Below are positions 34,759-41,982 of a DNA stretch of 64,000 nt, piece after piece. Made by a program: the position numbers and the translations under genes. The notes below the pieces were generated by a model, which saw only the letters and a list, made by a program, of their open reading frames with translations, had not been told where the DNA came from and made no database searches. Source of the stretch: Brevibacterium sp. RIT 803 (lineage in GTDB: Bacteria > Actinomycetota > Actinomycetes > Actinomycetales > Brevibacteriaceae); assembly GCF_016892625.1 (NCBI RefSeq), contig NZ_JAFEMW010000002.1, forward strand, positions 186,001-250,000, written 5' to 3'. The number at the start of each line of letters is the position of its first letter. The first letter of the stretch is position 1.

Positions 34759-34799
34759 TGGGGCGGGCGCCGACATCAATGATGCCGGCGCCCGCCCCA
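34759..34799. terminator. GC-rich bidirectional hairpin terminator
   Basis: An 18-bp stem 34759-34776 / 34782-34799 with one wobble and a five-base loop CAATG, between the convergent P1 peptidase and metallophosphoesterase genes. Confidence 0.85.
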
Positions 34800-34861
34800 A
34801 CAGGTGCAGATCCGCTACAGAAGTCTCGCCCTGATTCAGCAGTCTCGCTCAGGGGAACCGA

Positions 34862-36790
34862 TCAGTTCGAGTCCGCCTGGCGTGCCTCGTCCGAGTCGAG
34901 TCCCTGACGGTCGTCTTCGTCGACCTTCTTCTCCTGCTGAGTGCTGAAGCCGTCCTTCGCCAGCTGCTTCTTCGAGGTCTGCGCCGCAGCGGCTTCGTCC
35001 TCGACAACGGTGAAGCGGATGGTCTCCGTGTACTCACGACCGTAGCGGTCCGTGCCGGTCACTTCGGCCTTGTGGGTGCCGAGGTCGAGATCAGTCGGCA
35101 GCTCGGCTCGCCACAGGTGCGAGCTTGACTGTCCTACGCTGCCCGATGTCCGCAGGTTCTGCGAGGCCGTGTACGGATCGGTGTACTCCCAGCCTTTCGC
35201 CAGCGACTCGCCCTTACCAGGCTGAGTGTGCTCGGCGACGGTATTCGACTTGCCGTCGAAGCTGACCTCGACCCGAGCATCTGATGTGCCGGCGAGGAAG
35301 CTCGATGTCAACCAGGACTCGCCCTGCTTGAGGTCCTCGCGGGTCACGACGCGCTCGGAGATCGCCTCTGGCTCTTCACCTGACTTGTCGGCGTCCTGCC
35401 AGTCCTGCGCCTTCTGTGCCCAATCGCGCCATTCTGGTGAGTTCACGCCCAGCAGCAGCTGGTGGTCATCGGACTCGTTGCGGACGGTGTAGCGTTCGCT
35501 GCGGTCGGAGCCGTCGAATTCGAGGGTTTGGACGCCCGGTTCGGATGCATCACCGGTGAAGGAGTAGGGCAGCCCGTCTGCGTTGAGTCCGCCCGAGTAC
35601 CAGTCACCGGAGACGGCACCGGCGACGATCTGGGTGTTGGGGAGGGTGTCGATGCCCTCGTCGGCCCATTCCTTGCGCTGTTCACCGGCCACGAGGTTCT
35701 CCTGAGTATGCGTGTGCCCGCCGACGGTCACCGCATTCGGGTAGTCGGAGATGACGTCATAGAATTCTTTGGCGTCCTCGGCGACAACCTGTTTGTGAGT
35801 GACGATCGGCACGTGGGTCGCGATGACGACGTGGGCGTTGCTCGGCACATTCTTGAGATCGTTTTCGAGCCATTCGAGCTGCTCTGCTCCGATCTTCTCC
35901 TTGTACTTCTTCGTCGACTGGTTGCCCGAGTATTCGATGCTGTCGAGGACGACGAAGTGCGTCTTGCCGACGTCGTAGGAGAAGTGGCCGGGTCCGAACT
36001 GGTCACGGAAGGTATCGAGTGCGTGGGCGTCGTCCGGGGAATCGTAGTCCTGGTCATGGTTGCCGGGAGCAGCACGAACCGGACCATTCATCTCAGAGTA
36101 GATGTCGCGGAGCTCGTCGTTGAGGCTGAGGTCATCGCCCACATTGTCTCCGAGCAGGAGGACTCCGCAGCCCTTGTAGTCGTCACGATCGGCAAGGTCG
36201 CCGACGGCACCGTCACGGGCGTAGCCCATTTCGGTCTTGTCATAGGCCTGGGTGTCGGAGGCGATTGCGCAGTTCTGTTTCGCCGAGGCGGTTGCCGATG
36301 ACTCGATCATCGGGAAGTTCACGGCCTTCGGGGTGTCCCCTGTCGGTTTGATTCCACCGAATTTGAGCTGTGGCGACCCCTTCGGCAGGTGGTTGTAGCT
36401 GAACTGCGCGAAGTTGTCGGAGTCGACCGGGACCTGCCAGCCGGCCGGCTGGGTGATGGAGACCGTCATGTTGTCACGAACGGGCAGTTCGTAGGAACCC
36501 TTGCCGTCGGTCTGCACGACATCGATGCCGTTGGTCACGGCGACGTCGGCGATGCCCGTTTCGTCTCCGTCGAGCTTCGAATTCTCGTTGACGTCATCGA
36601 AGACCTGACCCCGCAGAGTCTCAGGGTCATCGGCCTTGCCGCGGTCCACCTGCACGTGGCCTTCGTAGAGTTCGGCGGGGGAATCGGCGGCCGCTGCAGA
36701 GCTTGCGCCCACCAGCGGCGCCATCAGGGCGAGAGCGGCGCAGGCGCTGACTCCTGTCACCACACGCGGACGAATTCGTCTTTCAGACAT
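34862..36790 (-). CDS. Secreted calcineurin-like metallophosphoesterase, three-domain
   Basis: A 642-residue exported protein. A signal peptide (RRIRPRVVTGVSACAALAL, then cleavage near residue 35 after GASSAAAA) is followed by an N-terminal beta-sandwich (MetallophosN, GQVFDDVNENSKLDGDE). The central phosphoesterase has metal motifs LLLGDNVGD, GNHDQD, ATHVPIV and GGHTHTQ, and a C-terminal domain follows (RTSGSVGQSSSHLWRAELP). The last 40 residues are charged. The first metal motif (DxH) is altered: IASDTQAY instead of DPQ/DxH. ATG at 36790 follows AAGGAGACCTCC. A candidate PHO box upstream suggests induction by phosphate starvation. Confidence 0.87.
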   Translation of the reverse strand: MSERRIRPRVVTGVSACAALALMAPLVGASSAAAADSPAELYEGHVQVDRGKADDPETLRGQVFDDVNENSKLDGDETGIADVAVTNGIDVVQTDGKGSYELPVRDNMTVSITQPAGWQVPVDSDNFAQFSYNHLPKGSPQLKFGGIKPTGDTPKAVNFPMIESSATASAKQNCAIASDTQAYDKTEMGYARDGAVGDLADRDDYKGCGVLLLGDNVGDDLSLNDELRDIYSEMNGPVRAAPGNHDQDYDSPDDAHALDTFRDQFGPGHFSYDVGKTHFVVLDSIEYSGNQSTKKYKEKIGAEQLEWLENDLKNVPSNAHVVIATHVPIVTHKQVVAEDAKEFYDVISDYPNAVTVGGHTHTQENLVAGEQRKEWADEGIDTLPNTQIVAGAVSGDWYSGGLNADGLPYSFTGDASEPGVQTLEFDGSDRSERYTVRNESDDHQLLLGVNSPEWRDWAQKAQDWQDADKSGEEPEAISERVVTREDLKQGESWLTSSFLAGTSDARVEVSFDGKSNTVAEHTQPGKGESLAKGWEYTDPYTASQNLRTSGSVGQSSSHLWRAELPTDLDLGTHKAEVTGTDRYGREYTETIRFTVVEDEAAAAQTSKKQLAKDGFSTQQEKKVDEDDRQGLDSDEARQADSN

Positions 36791-36845
36791 GGAGGTCTCC
36801 TTGTATTCGGTAGTGGGAAGTTCTGCCGAGAAAAGACCCTAGGGA

Positions 36846-36890
36846 GGCTGTGAGACTCCTGTGTGACCGCGGCACGGCCCGTTAATGAAC
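36846..36890 (-). promoter_or_regulatory. Candidate PHO box (PhoP-type direct repeats)
   Basis: On the minus strand GTTCATT (36890-36884), GTCACAC (36867-36861) and GTCTCAC (36856-36850) recur at about 23 and exactly 11 bp, the spacing of the actinobacterial PhoP direct repeat GTTCACC. It lies 60-100 bp before the secreted phosphoesterase start, and 90 bp before the divergent mgtE-like gene. Confidence 0.4.
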
Positions 36891-36979
36891 AACAAGTGAT
36901 GTCGGAATGGCGGAGCTCGACGATCTCGATCTGCGCCGCCTCGCTCACACCAGGTCCATGACCCCGTAGGCTTGAGATC

Positions 36980-38254
36980 ATGAGTGGTCCACCGAAAAGA
37001 GTCTTCGTCGCGCGCCTCATCGCCGTCCCCGTCTTCGACCCTCTCGGAGACCAGGTCGGGCGCGTGAGAGACGCCGTCATCGTCTACCGCGCCACCATGC
37101 GGCAGTTCCCTCGGGTCATCGGCCTCGTCGTCGAAGTTCCCGGTCGCAGACGCGTCTTCGTGCCGATGGGCAGGGTGACCTCAATCGACTCCGGTCAGGT
37201 CATCACCACCGGACTGGTGAACATGCGTCGTTTCGAACAGCGCCGTTCGGAGACGCTGGTGATCAACGACCTCCTCGACCGTCGTCTGCGCTTGCGCGAG
37301 GACGACTCCCCCATCCAAATCGAAGACGTCGGCATCGAACAGCAGGTCAACAAGGACTGGGAGGTGACTCGTCTCTTTGTGCGACGAGTCCAGGAACGCA
37401 GCGCGTTCTCGGCCTTCCGACGGCGCGGTGAGACGATGCAGATCTCCTGGTCAGACACCGAGCATCCGGCCGACTCCGACGTCGACCAGGAGGCCACACA
37501 GCTCATTGCGGCCTACCAGGATACGAAGCCCGCCGACCTCGCCGACGTCCTGTTCGAGATGAAGCCCGAACGTCGGCTCCAGGTCGCCCGCGCCCTCGAC
37601 GACGTCCGCTTGGCCGATGTCATCGAGGAGCTGCCCGATGAGACACAGGTCGAGCTCCTCTCCGCCCTCGACACCGAACGTGCGGTGACCATCCTCGAGG
37701 AGATGGAGCCCGATGACGCGGCTGACCTCCTCGGCGAACTCAGCGATGAGCAGGCCGAACGGTTCCTCGCTCTGATGGAGCCTGACGATGCCGAGGACGT
37801 GCGCACCCTGCTGTCCTACGACGACGACACCGCCGGTGGGCTGATGACCACGGAACCTGTCATCCTGACCCCGGAGACCACCGTCGCCGAGGCGCTGGCC
37901 CATGTCCGACGGGAAGATCTTCCCGCTGCACTGGCAGCAGCGGTCTTCGTCTGCCGACAGCCCATCGAGACTCCGACGGGCAAGTATCTTGGCATCGTCC
38001 ACATTCAGGAGATGCTGCGACATCCTCCGCACGAGGCGGTCGGCATCATGCTCGACACGGAGGTCGAGGCACTGCCTCCGGACTCGCCTCTGGGCGAGGT
38101 CACCAAGCTGCTGGCGGCGTATAATCTGGTGTCGGTTCCGATCACCGACGAGAACGATCACCTCATCGGTGTTGTCACCGTCGATGATGTCCTCGACGAG
38201 CTGCTGCCCGACGACTGGCGGGTTACCGGTCGTGATGATCTCAGGAGGGGATAG
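36980..38254 (+). CDS. MgtE-N/CBS-domain protein with PRC-like N-terminus (Rv1232c-like)
   Basis: A 424-residue cytoplasmic protein with an N-terminal PRC-barrel-like part (LIAVPVFDPLGDQVGRVRDAVI), a second such repeat, an MgtE N-terminal superhelical domain (LADVLFEMKPERRLQVARAL, EEMEPDDAADLLGELSDE) and two CBS motifs (TTEPVILTPETTVAEAL, VPITDENDHLIGVVTVDDVL). It lacks the MgtE membrane channel, so it is a sensor or regulator rather than a transporter. Its partner is probably the adjacent DUF1003 protein, which has the membrane helices. TAGGCT lies seven bases before the ATG, a leaderless-type signal. Confidence 0.9.
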   Translation: MSGPPKRVFVARLIAVPVFDPLGDQVGRVRDAVIVYRATMRQFPRVIGLVVEVPGRRRVFVPMGRVTSIDSGQVITTGLVNMRRFEQRRSETLVINDLLDRRLRLREDDSPIQIEDVGIEQQVNKDWEVTRLFVRRVQERSAFSAFRRRGETMQISWSDTEHPADSDVDQEATQLIAAYQDTKPADLADVLFEMKPERRLQVARALDDVRLADVIEELPDETQVELLSALDTERAVTILEEMEPDDAADLLGELSDEQAERFLALMEPDDAEDVRTLLSYDDDTAGGLMTTEPVILTPETTVAEALAHVRREDLPAALAAAVFVCRQPIETPTGKYLGIVHIQEMLRHPPHEAVGIMLDTEVEALPPDSPLGEVTKLLAAYNLVSVPITDENDHLIGVVTVDDVLDELLPDDWRVTGRDDLRRG

Positions 38255-38256
38255 CC

Positions 38257-38790
38257 GTGGCTGCTGACGATTTCGACGTTCCCCGTTCAAGCAAACGCAG
38301 ACTCCCCAACATCGCGATGTCACCGGAGACCTTCGGCCGTGGTGCCGAGGGCTTCGCCCGGTTCATGGGCACTCCCGCGTTCCTCGTCGGTATGACCGTG
38401 TTCTGCGCCGTCTGGTTGATATGGAACACTCTCCTGCCCGAGTCCTGGCAGTTCGATCCGCGGTCCTTGAACTTCACGCTCCTGACGTTGATCTTGTCGC
38501 TGCAGGCCTCCTATGCCGCGCCGCTGATCCTGTTGGCAGAGAACCGCAGCACAGACCGTGACCGTGTCGAGTTCGAACATGACAGGCAGCGCGCTGAACG
38601 CAACCTCGCCGACACCGAATACCTGGCACGTGAGGTCGCGGCTCTGCGCATCGCCATGCGTGAGGTGGCCACGCGCGACTTCATCCGTTCCGAACTCAAG
38701 GACCTGCTCAAGGAACTCGAAGAGGACGCGAAAGCACCTGAGGACAATCCGATCCGAAGTGACCGCCCCAACGACGAACAGGTAGGCTGA
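38257..38790 (+). CDS. DUF1003 membrane protein
   Basis: A 177-residue protein with two transmembrane helices (AFLVGMTVFCAVWLIWNTL and NFTLLTLILSLQASYAAPLI) in the DUF1003 pattern, followed by the conserved ILLAENRSTDRDRVEFEHD segment and a C-terminal coiled-coil region. Function unknown. GTG at 38257 follows AGGAGGGG, two bases after the stop of the mgtE-like gene. The pairing is conserved in actinobacteria (Rv1232c-Rv1231c) and suggests a joint membrane complex. Confidence 0.9.
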   Translation: MAADDFDVPRSSKRRLPNIAMSPETFGRGAEGFARFMGTPAFLVGMTVFCAVWLIWNTLLPESWQFDPRSLNFTLLTLILSLQASYAAPLILLAENRSTDRDRVEFEHDRQRAERNLADTEYLAREVAALRIAMREVATRDFIRSELKDLLKELEEDAKAPEDNPIRSDRPNDEQVG

Positions 38791-38833
38791 AGGCCCCGAG
38801 TTCACTGAGCGGGAAGAGAAAGGACGTGAGCAC

Positions 38834-39958
38834 ATGAGTGGGCCATCCGAGGACAACGTTCGGGAAGCTCTGACGGGCGTCATCGACCCGGAGATCCGCC
38901 GCAGCATCGTGGAACTCGACATGGTCGAGTCCATCAGCATCGACGGCGGCAAGGTCACCGTCACCGTTCTTCTCACGATCTCCGGCTGTCCTCTCAAAGA
39001 CACGATCACCAAGGACACTACGGCGGCGGTGTCCAAGGTCGAAGGCGTCACCGAGGTGTCGGTCGTCCTCGGCACCATGACTCCTGAGCAGCGCACCGCG
39101 ATGCGCGAGAAGCTCCAGGGCGCCGGCACGAGCCGCGAGGTCCCATTCAACAAGCCCGACTCCCTGACGAAGGTCTATGCCATCGCATCAGGCAAGGGCG
39201 GCGTAGGCAAGTCATCGATCACTGCGAACCTCGCCGTCTCTCTGGCCCAGAGCGGACTGCGGGTGGGCGTCGTCGATGCCGACATCTACGGCTTCTCGAT
39301 CCCGGCGATGCTCGGACTCTCCGGCAAGCCGACCCGGGTCGATGACATGATCATTCCTCAGGTCGCACACGATGTGAAGGTCATGAGCATCGGCATGTTC
39401 GTGCCGGCCAACCAGGCCGTCGTTTGGCGCGGACCGATGCTCCACCGCGCCCTCCAGCAGTTCCTCACCGATGTCTTCTGGGGCGACCTCGACGTGCTCC
39501 TTCTCGACTTGCCTCCGGGCACCGGCGACATAGCGATCTCTGTTGCGCAGCTGCTTCCAGGATCCGAGCTCCTCGTCGTCACCACCCCTCAGCAGGCTGC
39601 CGCACAGGTCGCCGAACGCGCAGGATCTATCGCGACTCAGACCGACCAGCGGCTCGCCGGTGTGATTGAGAACATGTCGTGGATGGAGATGCCCGATGGC
39701 ACTCGACTGGATGTCTTCGGCTCCGGAGGCGGCACCCAAGTGGCCGCGAATCTGTCCGAAACGATCGGTTCACAGGTCGAGCTGCTGGCTCAGGTGCCGC
39801 TGGATACTCAGGTCCGCGAAGGTTCGGACTCCGGGACCCCAGTTGTCCTTGGGCAGCCGGACTCCCCTGCCGCGCGGGAATTCGCGTCTCTGGCTTCGTC
39901 GCTGGCTCATCGCTCACGCGGCCTGTCCGGAAGATCTCTGGGCCTCAGCCCCGTCTGA
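38834..39958 (+). CDS. mrp: Mrp/NBP35-family ATP-binding Fe-S carrier
   Basis: A 374-residue Mrp/ApbC-type P-loop ATPase, an Fe-S cluster carrier or scaffold in relatives. An N-terminal MIP18/DUF59 domain (about 1-85, with the Cys in TISGCPLKDT) precedes the deviant Walker A GKGGVGKSS (120-128), DADIYGFS and LDLPPGTGD. The CPxC cluster-binding motif of enterobacterial ApbC is absent: after ENMSW the sequence reads MEMPDGTRLDVFG, as in other actinobacterial Mrp proteins. The ATG follows AAAGGACGTGAGCAC, 43 bp after DUF1003, probably in one operon. Confidence 0.92.
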   Translation: MSGPSEDNVREALTGVIDPEIRRSIVELDMVESISIDGGKVTVTVLLTISGCPLKDTITKDTTAAVSKVEGVTEVSVVLGTMTPEQRTAMREKLQGAGTSREVPFNKPDSLTKVYAIASGKGGVGKSSITANLAVSLAQSGLRVGVVDADIYGFSIPAMLGLSGKPTRVDDMIIPQVAHDVKVMSIGMFVPANQAVVWRGPMLHRALQQFLTDVFWGDLDVLLLDLPPGTGDIAISVAQLLPGSELLVVTTPQQAAAQVAERAGSIATQTDQRLAGVIENMSWMEMPDGTRLDVFGSGGGTQVAANLSETIGSQVELLAQVPLDTQVREGSDSGTPVVLGQPDSPAAREFASLASSLAHRSRGLSGRSLGLSPV

Positions 39959-39969
39959 TCCGTCGGCTC

Positions 39970-40044
39970 GTCCTGATCCAGGTTGTCCTGATTGAGGTTG
40001 TCCTGATTGAAGTTGTCCTGACTGAGGTTGTCCTGACTCAGGTC
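39970..40044. repeat. 15-bp tandem repeat, five units, at the tatB 3' end
   Basis: Units start at 39970, 39985, 40000, 40015 and 40030, with the consensus GTCCTGAT(T/C)GAGGTT and one to three differences each. The tatB stop (40038-40040) lies inside the last unit, so the array sits between convergent mrp and tatB. The 15-bp unit keeps the frame, and read in the tatB frame past the stop gives the five-residue repeat (S/V)RTTS. It looks like a variable-number minisatellite. Confidence 0.85.
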
Positions 40045-40502
40045 GCTTCGGTATCGAATGGCGCGTTGACTGAGCGGTCACGCAGGACAGTCTGAGCCTG
40101 GAAGCGTTCGATCGGCGACAGGGCCTTCGGGCGGGACTCGGCAGCGGAATCCGCGACGTCTGTCGAACCTTCGGAACCGATCGCCTGAACGGATTTGTCG
40201 CTGTCCGCCATCGACTGCTCCCGAAGCTTCGACTCGCGGATGGCTGAATCCTCTTCGACGAGAGCCTCGCGCACGATCCGGCGTGGATCGTACTGGCGTG
40301 GATCCAGCTTCTGCCAATCGACGTCGTTGAAGTCATCCCCGAAGTCGCGACGCACACTGTCTTTCGCACCCTCAGCCATGCGACGCATCTGGCGCACCAG
40401 GTCGCGCAGCTTCTGCGCGTATTCGGGCAGGCGTTTGGGCCCGATGACGACAAGAGCGACTACCACCAGGATCAACATCTCGGTGCCGTTGATACCCAAC
40501 AT
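40038..40502 (-). CDS. tatB: Sec-independent (Tat) translocase component TatB
   Basis: A 154-residue TatB: a short N-terminal membrane helix (NGTEMLILVVVALVVIGP), the hinge GPKRLPEYAQKL, an amphipathic helix (RDLVRQMRRMAEGAKDSV), the conserved DFGDDFNDVDWQKLDPRQYDP region, then a flexible acidic tail. ATG at 40502 is chosen as the homologous start; a GTG seven codons upstream adds nothing conserved. No ribosome site is visible, and TAGACT lies seven bases upstream. The neighbourhood near mrp is conserved, but the sigE/rseA/htrA genes that accompany it in mycobacteria are not here. Confidence 0.92.
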   Translation of the reverse strand: MLGINGTEMLILVVVALVVIGPKRLPEYAQKLRDLVRQMRRMAEGAKDSVRRDFGDDFNDVDWQKLDPRQYDPRRIVREALVEEDSAIRESKLREQSMADSDKSVQAIGSEGSTDVADSAAESRPKALSPIERFQAQTVLRDRSVNAPFDTEAT

Positions 40503-40587
40503 GAGAACAAGTCTACCGTGCACCGCAGTAGGCTCGACTCACGGTCAGCACAGGATCGGTCACACGGAACAGGAGGGAGCTGCGCGA

Positions 40588-40920
40588 ATGGACGAAGTGG
40601 TCGTGGAACGAGTTCTGCGCATCGTCGAACTCGTGCCGGAGGGCAGCGTCGTCAATTACGGGACCATCGGACTGGTCGCCTCCTGCTCTCCGCGCTACGT
40701 TGGGCGGGTGATGAAGGAATTCGGCTCGAATGTCACCTGGTGGAGGGTCGTCAACGCCGCTGGAGTGCTGCCGGAGGCTCTGCTTCCCGCGGCTCGTGAA
40801 CACTGGGATGAGGAGGGCACGCCGCACACGCATGAGAAGGTCAGCCGATCGGCCTTCGTCGGCGTCGACGATCTCGAGGAGCTGTGGCGGACCCACGGTA
40901 TCGATCCCGGGAGCGGTTAG
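40588..40920 (+). CDS. Alkyltransferase-like protein (ATL, MGMT fold without the Cys)
   Basis: A 110-residue protein with the DNA-binding part of O6-alkylguanine-DNA alkyltransferase: LVPEGSVVNYGTIGLVAS (wing/helix region), then CSPRYVGRVM and WWRVVNAAGVLP. The reactive Cys of the PCHRV motif is replaced by Trp (TWWRVV), as in alkyltransferase-like proteins that flag alkyl-guanine lesions for nucleotide excision repair. The C-terminal Trp-containing EELWRTHGID is typical. ATG at 40588 follows CAGGAGGGAGC at a rather long distance. It is divergent from tatB and precedes the O-methyltransferase gene by 12 bases. Confidence 0.88.
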   Translation: MDEVVVERVLRIVELVPEGSVVNYGTIGLVASCSPRYVGRVMKEFGSNVTWWRVVNAAGVLPEALLPAAREHWDEEGTPHTHEKVSRSAFVGVDDLEELWRTHGIDPGSG

Positions 40921-40932
40921 ACTTGGAACCAA

Positions 40933-41595
40933 ATGTCAGCCGAAAGGGAGGGTCGATTGTCACGCGAGAACGCAGGTGATCTCACCTTCTCCGAACAGTA
41001 CAACGGGCCCGATCCGCTCTTGGACGCCGCGCGGGCGCTCTCACACGAGAACGGCCTGGCCCCGGTGTCGCAGACGACGGCGTCGACGCTGACTCTTCTG
41101 GCCCGTCTGCTCACACCTGTCGCCGCGGTCGAAGTCGGGACCGGCGCGGGCACCTCGACGTTGGCGCTGCTGCGGGGAATGCCCAACGCAGGGATCCTGA
41201 CATCTATTGACACGAACTCCACAGCTCAGAGTGCCGCCCGGGACCTCATCGACATGGCAGGCATCCGACACAGCCGTCTGCGCCTGATGAGCGGGCGTGC
41301 CGAAGACGTCCTCCAGCGCCTGGCACCGAGCGCCTATGACATGGTCTTCATCGACTCGGAACCGACCAACCTCGAACGCATGATCGAGCCCGCATTGCGT
41401 CTGCTCGACGCGCACGGGCTTCTCGTCATCCACCAGACGCTGCTCAAGGGCGGTGTGGCCGACCCAGTCGACCGTTCGCCGCGGACTCAGGCGGCGCGGG
41501 GGCTGCTCAACCGGCTGGCCGAACAGGAACGCCTCGAACGCGTCCTGCTGCCCATCGGCCAGGGGCTGCTGATGGTGCAGAAGACCCGGCGGTGA
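40933..41595 (+). CDS. SAM-dependent O-methyltransferase (family 3, Rv1220c-like)
   Basis: A 220-residue class I methyltransferase. SAM-binding motif I is VEVGTGAGTSTLALL (about 66-80), motif II-like TSIDTNSTAQSAARD follows, then AYDMVFIDSEP. The C-terminal GLLMVQK closes the fold. The family is related to catechol/caffeoyl-CoA O-methyltransferases; the substrate is not known. No Shine-Dalgarno sequence is clear, and TAGACT ends nine bases before the ATG. It probably shares a transcript with the ATL gene. A hairpin terminator follows at once. Confidence 0.88.
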   Translation: MSAEREGRLSRENAGDLTFSEQYNGPDPLLDAARALSHENGLAPVSQTTASTLTLLARLLTPVAAVEVGTGAGTSTLALLRGMPNAGILTSIDTNSTAQSAARDLIDMAGIRHSRLRLMSGRAEDVLQRLAPSAYDMVFIDSEPTNLERMIEPALRLLDAHGLLVIHQTLLKGGVADPVDRSPRTQAARGLLNRLAEQERLERVLLPIGQGLLMVQKTRR

Positions 41596-41602
41596 ATGCG
41601 GA

Positions 41603-41659
41603 AACAGCAGAGACTCTGCGAAGTCTCTGCTGTTCGGTTCGCTGAGCTGTTTGCTCAGC
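41603..41659. terminator. Two adjacent hairpins, bidirectional terminator
   Basis: A perfect 13-bp stem 41603-41615 / 41622-41634 (loop CTGCGA), then a second 7-bp hairpin GCTGAGC (41641-41647) / GCTCAGC (41653-41659), between convergent O-methyltransferase and DUF3117 genes. Confidence 0.8.
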
Positions 41660-41680
41660 TGGGAAAATGTGCTGTGCTGC

Positions 41681-41851
41681 TCACTGGCCCAAGGTCTCGG
41701 CCAGGGTGTCGTGCAGATCTGTGGCTTCGTCTCTGCTGAGTTCGATCACCAGACGGCCTCCGCCCTCGACTGGGAGCCGCATCACCATGCCTCGACCTTC
41801 TTTGGTCACTTCCAGAGGTCCGTCGCCGGTGCGGGGTTTCTGGGCTGCCAT
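41681..41851 (-). CDS. DUF3117 small protein
   Basis: A 56-residue protein, easily missed because of its size. Translation of the minus strand from the ATG at 41851 gives MAAQKPRTGDGPLEVTKEGR at the start, then GMVMRLPVEGGGRLVIELS and DEATDLHDTLAETLGQ, the whole DUF3117 domain. The family is actinobacterial, very well conserved and of unknown function. GGAAGGAAGAG precedes the ATG by seven bases. It is transcribed separately from or after the mannosyltransferase gene 131 bases upstream. Confidence 0.88.
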   Translation of the reverse strand: MAAQKPRTGDGPLEVTKEGRGMVMRLPVEGGGRLVIELSRDEATDLHDTLAETLGQ

Positions 41852-41982
41852 GTGGGCTCTTCCTTCCGTTGATTCTGCAAAGACGGTTCACGCTCGATGG
41901 ACCGAATGTTGTAGGCACGATTATTCCATGATCCGGTCAAGGACGGGTAACCCGATCGAATTATGACATCTGAGCCTGTCGG

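Noticed and set aside
39970..40044. CRISPR array
   Set aside because: Repeats are contiguous 15-bp units without spacers, and there are no cas genes.
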